Source: an uncultured Verrucomicrobia subdivision 3 bacterium (GTDB lineage Bacteria > Verrucomicrobiota > Verrucomicrobiia > Limisphaerales > UBA8199). Taken from it: a stretch of 46,480 nucleotides of DNA. Positions 33,703 to 39,721 of the stretch are shown piece by piece (positions within the stretch are counted from its first letter, which is position 1; every line of letters starts with the position of its first letter). Both the position numbers and the translations under genes were made by a program. The notes under the pieces were generated by a model. It was not told the DNA's origin, ran no database searches, and saw only the letters and a program-made list of their open reading frames with translations. The stretch lies in assembly GCA_903913865.1 (NCBI GenBank), contig CAIWMU010000090.1, forward strand, positions 1 to 46,480, in the 5' to 3' direction.

Positions 33703-35676
33703 GTGCAACGAGCGGGTAAATTGCTGTTTGTCGCCGGTCTAACGCTTTGTTTGAGCGCAGGCGTTCCGCTCGCAGTTGGGCAACCCACCAACACGCCGGT
33801 TCCACCCACCGAGTCAACGGCCAAGACGGATGCGTTCATTCCTCCGAAGAGTCTTGCAGAACTGCTGGCCTTGGCACCGGACCAGCTTGAGAAGGTAGAC
33901 ATCGCGATCATCGATCTCCTTTGTGCCGAAGGCCTGCGCGGTTCCGAGGACCTGAACGTGCAGAAATGCCTAGACACACTCAACACCTGGGTGCGATACG
34001 TCGAAGCTGAAACCAAGCGCAACCAGCATCTGTTCGAGGAGCACCCGGAGCGGTACAAAAATTCGCTCGCCTATTACCGCATGGCGATGGTGGCAACCGT
34101 TCTTTGCGAGGATTTGCGAATGCGTTACAACCCTGAGCGGGAGAAGCAGCTTGAGAACGGGCACAGAATCCGCTCGGACGATGAGCAGAAGAAGTTCTTT
34201 GAGGACTCGAAGGATGTCTTTATCCATGGCCTGATTGGCGGCAAGCATTACGGCACGTGCGCTTCGATGCCCTTCCTCTACGCTGCGGTTGCCAGGCGGT
34301 TGGGGTATCCCGTGACGCTTGCCACCACCGCCACGCATTTTTACGTGCGTTATGAGGAGGGCGAGGGCAAACACCTGAACGTCGAGGCAACCGAACATCG
34401 GGCGTTCCTCACCCCTTCGGACAACGAATACAAGAATCCCTGGGAGCTCCACGTGAGCGATGAGGAGGTTAGCGGGATGCGCTATCTCCAACCCTTGAGC
34501 AACAAGGAAATCCTTGGGCATTCGCTTCTCACGCGGGCGGAGGTCCTGCGAAGCATGAATCAATACGAGAAGCAGGCCGAGACTTGGGAGACTGCCGCCC
34601 GATATTTGCCAGACACCCCGATGTGGAGAGGCATCGAGCATGACATGCAGCAAATGGCCAAGAACGAGGGTGAGCAGAGGCGGCGCAACGCCATGTGGAA
34701 TAAGATCGCCCAAATCTACATTCCGCACGGTGCTGGCTACGCCTACTTTCAGGACAGGAAGGTTCGGCTGCACCTGGTGATGAACTACAGCACCGATACA
34801 GCGGCCATCGAGAGGGCCAGGAAGCAGCTCGAGGATGACCTTCGGGCTTACGTCAAACACTTCATTGAGCCTGGCGACCGTCTAATCGGCGCGGAAATCC
34901 CGCTGTCCGGCATGTCAGATGGGCAAACCGTGCTTCGCTATTCAACCGCGTCTGGCAAAGACGTCAAAATTCCAGCCGATTTTTTGCCTCCCTTTGAACG
35001 GCGAATCATCCCGCCGGAAGTCTGCCAGCGGGTTGCCGACAAAAAGCTGGAGGATGGAGAATCCATTCTGGCGGAGTTTTGGGCCTTCTATGATGAGACC
35101 GCGCAAGCTCGGCAGGCAGCCAGCCAGAGGGCCAGCCGGCAGCGGGCCATTCAAAACGGAAACGGCACCAGCGCGATTCTCGTTGCCCGAGAGCAGTTAC
35201 CACTTGACTACTGGGAAGGCATCCCACCTGAACTCGAAACGAGGCTGCAGGGTATCAACGACCCTCAAGCAGCCGTCGCCGAAATCAACGCTTACTACAC
35301 GGCTGACTACGTTCGCAAACATGGCCATGCGCCCCCCGACGAAACGGCCGCCAAGCAATTGGCGGCGGCGCCAGGATACGACGGCTTACCCGCGAACATG
35401 AGAAATGCACTCGTGCGTGACCCGGCTTTCGGATACCAGAAGCTTAATCCGCCGGGTGATGACGAGGGTCGAAGGGGTTGGGCGCAGGAGCAGAGCCAAG
35501 CCACCATGCGGGAGTACCTGCAACGGGTCAACGCTTCACAATCCCGCATTCGGATTGTGCCCTCCTCCACAGTCAATGGCGGCTCAGCGGAACCTTCTGT
35601 ACCCCAAGTTGCGCCGTTGACGGCGCCTGCGGAATTTGAGGTAAATTCGCAAGTAAACGGGAAAGGAAAGCAGTGA
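33703..35676 (+). CDS. Secreted transglutaminase-like (SirB1-like) protein, first gene of the mini-RHS array
   Basis: From the GTG at 33703 the protein has 657 residues with a Sec signal peptide (QRAGKLLFVAGLTLCLSAG, then a Thr/Pro-rich mature start). A papain-like transglutaminase core is visible: Cys186 in HYGTCASMPFLYAAVARRLG, His212 in THFYVRY, and Glu228 in LNVEATEH, 16 residues after the His as in the usual C-H-D/E triad. The second half is helical and charged (many EK/AR pairs) and ends in a Gly/Pro/Ser-rich tail of 38 residues. An open frame extends back to 33469 through repeat DNA and is rejected. Its TGA overlaps the next gene's GTG (GTGA). The tail recurs at 36968-37084. The activity is inferred from the triad only. 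Confidence 0.65.
   Translation: MQRAGKLLFVAGLTLCLSAGVPLAVGQPTNTPVPPTESTAKTDAFIPPKSLAELLALAPDQLEKVDIAIIDLLCAEGLRGSEDLNVQKCLDTLNTWVRYVEAETKRNQHLFEEHPERYKNSLAYYRMAMVATVLCEDLRMRYNPEREKQLENGHRIRSDDEQKKFFEDSKDVFIHGLIGGKHYGTCASMPFLYAAVARRLGYPVTLATTATHFYVRYEEGEGKHLNVEATEHRAFLTPSDNEYKNPWELHVSDEEVSGMRYLQPLSNKEILGHSLLTRAEVLRSMNQYEKQAETWETAARYLPDTPMWRGIEHDMQQMAKNEGEQRRRNAMWNKIAQIYIPHGAGYAYFQDRKVRLHLVMNYSTDTAAIERARKQLEDDLRAYVKHFIEPGDRLIGAEIPLSGMSDGQTVLRYSTASGKDVKIPADFLPPFERRIIPPEVCQRVADKKLEDGESILAEFWAFYDETAQARQAASQRASRQRAIQNGNGTSAILVAREQLPLDYWEGIPPELETRLQGINDPQAAVAEINAYYTADYVRKHGHAPPDETAAKQLAAAPGYDGLPANMRNALVRDPAFGYQKLNPPGDDEGRRGWAQEQSQATMREYLQRVNASQSRIRIVPSSTVNGGSAEPSVPQVAPLTAPAEFEVNSQVNGKGKQ
35560..35676 (+). 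repeat. Module-border repeat, copy 1 (3' end of the transglutaminase-like gene)
   Basis: The last 39 codons of the gene, from ccctcctccac to the TGA, are about 70% identical (estimate by eye) and exactly equal in length to 36968-37084. Both end in AACGGGAAAGGAAAGCA-TGA and run straight into a mini-RHS start codon. Confidence 0.9.
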
Positions 35677-36440
35677 AGATGATTTGGAAGATTGGTCTGG
35701 CCCTTGTTGGTGTAGTCTTTCTGACTGCCGACGCCCGCGCCGGGCGCTGGCTCTTGCGCGATCCGATTCAGGAGGGGGCAGGTTTTGTGGCGCGCGACCC
35801 CGTCCCGCAGTTCGATATCACTCAGATTCAGGAGGTAAACGAACCCAACCTCTACGCGTTCGTGGTCAATGACCCGCTGAACTCTGTTGACCCACTCGGG
35901 CTTGTGACAGTCGGCTTTTATGGCGCCGATACGCCCTTCACCTTTCCCAACGAGGGTAACGTCAAGATGAAGGAAATCGCAAACGAGTTGGGTGCGCCGA
36001 TATACCGCTCCACGGCAATCTATCCGGCGTATGAGTACTTGCTGAAGTACTTCCGGAACCAACCGGGTTGCACAAACGACGAACCAATTAAAATATTCGG
36101 TCACAGTTGGGGCGGCATCTCGGCAGTGAAGTTGTCCCGCTGGATTGGTCGTTCTGAGCTGCGAAACCACAAGGTCGTTGTAGCAGTGATTGACCCGGTT
36201 CGCACACTGCGTCTGCCGCCGACGAGTGTCCCAAGCAACGTGGCGTTCTTTTGGAACCGCTATCAGACGCACGGGAATGGAGTTGTCATCCTGGGCCGCC
36301 CGGTCCACGGCAGGAGTCTCACCAGCTACGCGCAGAGCAGCGACCAGCTCGATCTTAACCCTGGGCCGGAAGATAATGGCATCGACCACTTCAGCATCAT
36401 AGAGGTGGTTAAGCCCGACATCATTCGCGTTCTAAGGTAA
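35673..36440 (+). CDS. Mini-RHS protein 1: signal peptide + RHS core end + alpha/beta-hydrolase-like domain
   Basis: This encodes 255 residues from a GTG that overlaps the upstream TGA; the GTG is supported by the ATG at the same place in paralogue 37081 and by the GGAAAGGAAAG Shine-Dalgarno site. Residues 1-23 are a signal peptide (MIWKIGLALVGVVFLTADARA). Residues 24-77 are the end of an RHS-associated core: GRWLLRDPIQEG, NEPNLYAFVVNDP and SVDPLGL. None of the upstream YD/RHS repeats exist. The C-terminal domain has a nucleophile elbow GHSWGG (Ser145), Asp174 in VAVIDPV and His239 in GIDHFSI, an intact serine-hydrolase triad, so a lipase/esterase-like effector is likely. A lipoprotein gene follows after 9 bp. 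Substrate unknown. Confidence 0.8.
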   Translation: MKMIWKIGLALVGVVFLTADARAGRWLLRDPIQEGAGFVARDPVPQFDITQIQEVNEPNLYAFVVNDPLNSVDPLGLVTVGFYGADTPFTFPNEGNVKMKEIANELGAPIYRSTAIYPAYEYLLKYFRNQPGCTNDEPIKIFGHSWGGISAVKLSRWIGRSELRNHKVVVAVIDPVRTLRLPPTSVPSNVAFFWNRYQTHGNGVVILGRPVHGRSLTSYAQSSDQLDLNPGPEDNGIDHFSIIEVVKPDIIRVLR

Positions 36441-36449
36441 CCGCACCTC

Positions 36450-36887
36450 GTGGGCTCCGCACGGCATCTTAACATTTTGCTCTCCTTAGCGGTTGTGGCC
36501 GCTGCCACGGTTGGGTGTGCCCACACATTGCGCCTCAGACTCGTGGACGCCGGAAGCGAGCAACCGCTGGCTGGTGTTGAAACCTCATGGAGAGAGGACA
36601 AGATCGATTTGCTGCTAGGGGCGTACCACAACGGTCCGACCAACCTCCAACCGTCAACGGGGGAGGGCATCGTCACAGTTGGAAAGGTGCATCCAAGGTG
36701 GGTCGGCAGGTTCGAGTTTACAGCCCCGGGATATACCCAGCTCTATGGAATTTACAGCCGAGGTGGGCTCGCTCTCGGCACAAAGACCAACGCAAATATC
36801 CGGGGCGAACGGTTCGTGCTGGAAGGTCCGGTGACCACCGCCGCTAGTTCCAACGGTACCTTCACTGTGCCGATGTCACGGAGGTGA
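36450..36887 (+). CDS. Lipoprotein A, candidate partner or immunity protein of mini-RHS 1
   Basis: This encodes 145 residues from a GTG at 36450. The N-terminus (ARHLNILLSLAVVAAATVGC) is a lipoprotein signal with the lipobox Cys near residue 23. The mature part begins AHTLRLRLVDAGSEQPLAGV, continues through beta-rich sequence and has FEFTAPGYTQLYG, the pattern of a carboxypeptidase-regulatory-like Ig fold. Position directly after a secreted effector-like gene, and the outward-facing lipid anchor, suggest protection or retention of mini-RHS 1; this is inference. No RBS is strong, so translation may depend on coupling. Confidence 0.6.
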   Translation: MGSARHLNILLSLAVVAAATVGCAHTLRLRLVDAGSEQPLAGVETSWREDKIDLLLGAYHNGPTNLQPSTGEGIVTVGKVHPRWVGRFEFTAPGYTQLYGIYSRGGLALGTKTNANIRGERFVLEGPVTTAASSNGTFTVPMSRR

Positions 36888-36913
36888 GCCCCTCCGACAA
36901 GGAGAAATGAGCC

Positions 36914-37084
36914 ATGTTGGTATTGGGTTGGGGGCCGCGTGCCCAAAACCCGCAAGCTGGGCTCGTGCCCTCGTCCGCAATCAGTGGCGGTTCAATCGAG
37001 TTTTCTGTACCCCAAAATTCGCCATTGACGCCATATCTAAGGTTTGAGACAAACTTGCCAGGTAACGGGAAAGGAAAGCAATGA
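36914..37084 (+). CDS. 56-codon leader ORF made of a duplicated gene tail, overlapping mini-RHS 2
   Basis: An ATG at 36914 has a good AAGGAG site 9 nt upstream (36899-36904). The frame is open for 56 codons and its TGA overlaps the ATG of mini-RHS 2 (ATGA at 37081-37084). The last 38 residues (GGSIEFSVPQ, LTPYLRFETN, GNGKGKQ) are homologous to the C-terminus of the transglutaminase-like protein at 35560-35676. The first 18 residues are unrelated. It looks like a duplication scar kept because it couples translation into the next cistron. A protein function is unlikely. Confidence 0.65.
   Translation: MLVLGWGPRAQNPQAGLVPSSAISGGSIEFSVPQNSPLTPYLRFETNLPGNGKGKQ
36968..37084 (+). repeat. Module-border repeat, copy 2
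   Basis: 117 bp equal in length to 35560-35676, in the same reading frame, with the same TGA placement directly before a mini-RHS start codon. Divergence is mostly at codon positions that keep the frame open. Confidence 0.9.
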
Positions 37085-37968
37085 AGACGATTTGGAAGGT
37101 TGGTCTGGTTCTTTTGGGTGTTATCATGCTGGCTGCTGACGCCCGCGCCGGTCGCTGGCTTTCACACGACCCCATTCAGGAGGGGGTTGGCTTTGTGGAC
37201 CGGGATGCGATCCCGGACTTCGACCCCGTCTTTGAGCCGAGGAACGAACCCAACCTGTACGCGTTCGTTGGCAATGACGGCATCAGCTACCTTGACCCGC
37301 TGGGCCTGTGGAAAATTGACCGCAATGGCAGCGCGAAGGCCCCAGTGCTCGCAGAACCAGGCGACACCATTGGCAGCCTCGCCGGTCTGATTGGTCTGAG
37401 CGCGAGCGAATACCAGCGGTGGCTAACACTTTCCTCGGGGACCGCGATGCCCGGCTCGTCCAGCCAGAGGCTTGGAGGCTGTGAGAAGTTCGAAATTCCG
37501 AATACAGTAGTCGCGTATTGGGCTGGGTGGGGTGGTGGCATTGGCAGGTGGTACGTGACTTGGAATTCGAGCGTCAATTACCTCCGTGCGCGGGGTTTCA
37601 ATGTTGATAACCACCACCATCAAGCCGGCGACACCATGGGCCTACAGAAAATGTTCACCTCCAAGTCGATGGCAAAAGAGCTCCAGGGCGTATTCTTCTG
37701 GGGTCATGGCGGTCCGTACCCGTATCCTGCGCAGTACTTGGTGAGCCAGAGCGGTGACGCTGTCCTTGCGTTCTCAAGTCCTGGGCTTTATTACCACATG
37801 GCTTTGGGCCTGGTCTTCGCCTGCGATTCAAATAGCGGGAAGAGCGCCCTTATGAGCGGCAGCGGGGGCGAGATTTGGCACGGCTACACCGGCACACTCT
37901 ATCCCGTGCCCTTTAGGCGCTATCACGCAAAACACTTCATCAAGCCTGGACAGCAGGCGACACATTGA
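37081..37968 (+). CDS. Mini-RHS protein 2: signal peptide + RHS core end + LysM-like and His/Cys peptidase-like region
   Basis: This encodes 295 residues; the first 76 are paralogous to mini-RHS 1: signal peptide (MKTIWKVGLVLLGVIMLAAD), then GRWLSHDPIQEG, NEPNLYAFVGND and LDPLGL. The rest is unrelated. Residues 88-116 (APVLAEPGDTIGSLAGLIGL, SASEYQRWL) resemble a LysM-like motif. Further on, WGHGG (His209) after a hydrophobic strand and GLVFACDSNSG (Cys248) match the His-Gly and Ala-Cys pattern of clan CD (caspase/CHAT-like) peptidases. The protein ends KHFIKPGQQATH, a tail also found on the next gene. It overlaps the leader ORF by ATGA and lies 4 bp before lipoprotein B. Peptidase activity is a hypothesis. 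Confidence 0.78.
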   Translation: MKTIWKVGLVLLGVIMLAADARAGRWLSHDPIQEGVGFVDRDAIPDFDPVFEPRNEPNLYAFVGNDGISYLDPLGLWKIDRNGSAKAPVLAEPGDTIGSLAGLIGLSASEYQRWLTLSSGTAMPGSSSQRLGGCEKFEIPNTVVAYWAGWGGGIGRWYVTWNSSVNYLRARGFNVDNHHHQAGDTMGLQKMFTSKSMAKELQGVFFWGHGGPYPYPAQYLVSQSGDAVLAFSSPGLYYHMALGLVFACDSNSGKSALMSGSGGEIWHGYTGTLYPVPFRRYHAKHFIKPGQQATH

Positions 37969-37969
37969 G
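37930..37969 (+). repeat. 40-bp junction repeat, copy 1
   Basis: AAACACTTCATCAAGCC then a variable middle and ACACATTGAG. It spans the 3' end of mini-RHS 2 and its TGA, three bases before the ATG of lipoprotein B. The same unit lies at 38438-38477 before lipoprotein C. Confidence 0.85.
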
Positions 37970-37972
37970 TGT

Positions 37973-38476
37973 ATGGGGAGCAAGATTGCATGCGTCCTCC
38001 TTGGGCTGGCGATGACACTCGCCACAACCGGATGCTACACCACAATCTCAGTCAACTTTGGAAATGGCACGCCGTCCAGCGTGAACGTTCAAAGCCTTGA
38101 GAATGGTCGCCACGAGACCATTGCACCTGGGAGTTTCAAGAAGATTCCCAACGGCACTGGGGACCTGATGGTCAAAACGGAGACGGGTCAGAAGTACGTG
38201 TTTTCGCGCGTTGCCCCTTTTGACGTTGATAAAAAGTTTCTGGTGGTTGGCCACAGCATCTTTGGCCCCAATTCCGTCACTCTGAAAGTCCTGGTTGAGA
38301 CCAATATGGAACTCTACGTCCTTATGCCTGACCAGGCGGCAGCCCGTACCGAAATCGCACAGCCTGGCGGGTATCCAAAGCGCGCGCAAAAAGCAACGAC
38401 TGAACTGGAAATCCCCAGTTCTGTCTCCATGCCCCCCAAACACTTCATCAAGCCGGCGCAGCAACAAACACATTGA
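37973..38476 (+). CDS. Lipoprotein B, paralogue of lipoprotein C
   Basis: This encodes 167 residues from the ATG at 37973. The signal MGSKIACVLLGLAMTLATTG precedes a lipobox Cys at residue 21, then YTTISVNFGNGTPSSVNVQS. The mature part is beta-rich and close in pattern to lipoprotein C (GN/NGT, then AP-x-x-F-x-K-x-P, then GDLMV, then the SIFGP segment). It differs by a longer C-terminus that ends KHFIKPAQQQTH, the same tail as mini-RHS 2. It starts 4 bp after mini-RHS 2. A role as an immunity or tethering protein for that effector is plausible; the family is not recognised. Confidence 0.7.
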   Translation: MGSKIACVLLGLAMTLATTGCYTTISVNFGNGTPSSVNVQSLENGRHETIAPGSFKKIPNGTGDLMVKTETGQKYVFSRVAPFDVDKKFLVVGHSIFGPNSVTLKVLVETNMELYVLMPDQAAARTEIAQPGGYPKRAQKATTELEIPSSVSMPPKHFIKPAQQQTH

Positions 38477-38477
38477 G
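38438..38477 (+). repeat. 40-bp junction repeat, copy 2
   Basis: Same unit as 37930-37969 with a changed middle (ggcgcagcaacaa). It encodes the last 12 residues of lipoprotein B and ends just before the ATG of lipoprotein C. Confidence 0.85.
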
Positions 38478-38478
38478 C

Positions 38479-38919
38479 ATGAGGCAGGCATTGAGGCTTT
38501 TCTTTGTTTGCGCATTCATCGCGATGCTGACGACGGGGTGCTACACGCTTTCGACCGTCCGTTTTGCAAACGGAACCACCGCGAAGGTCAAGGTGAGAAG
38601 CTCCCAAACCGGCCAAGAGATTGAGGTTGCACCAGCGCGGTTTGAGAAACTGCCTCATGCTTGCGGCGACCTCATCGTGACGACGACAAATGGGCAAAGG
38701 TTCAGGTTCTCAGGCATCGACCCGCCGAGGGTCGATGGTAGTTCTGGTGGCTACCTCGAAAGACGGAGCAGTATTTTCGGCCCTGGATACATCACCCTCA
38801 GCCTCCTGCTTGGAGCCAATTCGGAGCTTCACGCGCTTTTGCCGGGTAAGAAGACGGTAGAGTCAGCCGTGCCGCAGCCCGATGACTACCCGAAGACCGG
38901 CCAGAGGATGGCTGACTGA
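38479..38919 (+). CDS. Lipoprotein C, paralogue of lipoprotein B
   Basis: This encodes 146 residues from the ATG at 38479, 2 bp after the preceding stop. The signal MRQALRLFFVCAFIAMLTTG precedes a lipobox Cys at residue 21. The mature protein repeats the pattern of lipoprotein B: CYTLSTVRFANGTTAKVKV, VAPARFEKLPHACGDLIV, RSSIFGPGYITLSLLLG. It lacks the KHFIKP tail. It is the last gene of the array; no terminator is evident after it. A TTG at 38473 is a possible earlier start but adds only two residues. Confidence 0.7.
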   Translation: MRQALRLFFVCAFIAMLTTGCYTLSTVRFANGTTAKVKVRSSQTGQEIEVAPARFEKLPHACGDLIVTTTNGQRFRFSGIDPPRVDGSSGGYLERRSSIFGPGYITLSLLLGANSELHALLPGKKTVESAVPQPDDYPKTGQRMAD

Positions 38920-39183
38920 CCGCGTTGGGCCTTGCTATACGCTTTCGGTGTTCCCGAACCCCCGCCGATTCTGGTTTCCATCATGGATTGGTTTTTCCTC
39001 GTTGGTTTGCCTGTTCTGTTGTATTTCCTGAGTTGAATGAACGCCAGGACGCCCAAGCACAGGACCACAGCCAGCGCCGAATGTCGCACTCAGGTCCGCC
39101 CAGGCCGATCGCGTCATCGGTTCGGCGTGGCTGGATTCTGGCTCTAGTCAACAGTCACATCCGCAACAAAAAAGGAATACACA
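38920..39183. other. Non-coding gap after the accessory array
   Basis: 264 bp with no supported gene. A 17-codon frame at 38983-39036 (MDWFFLVGLPVLLYFLS) is hydrophobic but has no RBS and is not called. No terminator-like hairpin was found. Confidence 0.4.
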
Positions 39184-39555
39184 ATGATCCCGGACAAGCT
39201 GCAGCAAATCATGAAAAAAGATGGTGTGGTTGCCATCGCAACCCTTGGGTCGGATGGGCCACACATGGTGAACACGTGGAACAGCTACCTCAAAGTCTCG
39301 CAGGATGGGCGTTTGTTCATCCCCGCCGGATACATGCACAAGACGGAGGCGAACATTGCCCATAATCCGGAAGTGCTGATCACATTGGGGAGCAGCCAGG
39401 TGGAGGGTCTGCATGGGATGGGCGCCGGGTTCCTGATCAAGGGAAAGGCGAAGTTCGTGGCGTCCGGGCCGGATTTTGATTTTATGAAGGAGAAGTTCAG
39501 CTGGCTTCGTGCCACGCTGGCCGTCACGATCGAAACAGCCACTCAAACATGGTGA
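39184..39555 (+). CDS. Pyridoxamine 5'-phosphate oxidase-like FMN-binding protein
   Basis: This encodes 123 residues with the split-barrel flavin fold. MKKDGVVAIATLGSDGPHMV at the N-terminus (residues 10-29) and NTWNSYLKV, then RLFIPAGYMHKTEANIAHNP and VLITLGSSQVEG are the typical strand order, in which the region GYMHKTEANI contacts FMN. It is single-domain and shorter than PdxH, so PLP synthesis is unlikely. Its role is not known; small members act on diverse substrates. RBS GGA lies 8-10 nt upstream. The gene stands alone. Confidence 0.8.
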   Translation: MIPDKLQQIMKKDGVVAIATLGSDGPHMVNTWNSYLKVSQDGRLFIPAGYMHKTEANIAHNPEVLITLGSSQVEGLHGMGAGFLIKGKAKFVASGPDFDFMKEKFSWLRATLAVTIETATQTW

Positions 39556-39721
39556 TGAAGCGATTAGTGGTGTCAGCTTTCCGCCCTGGAACATCACCGG
39601 GGCGAACGCTGGCACGGGCTGAGGGTATAATGGAGGAGGCTCATTTCCGCCGCCATGGGCCTTGGGGTGACAGGCACCCGGGGCTTGGTTTGGCTCAGGA
39701 GCATCCAGAGGACGATAGCAT

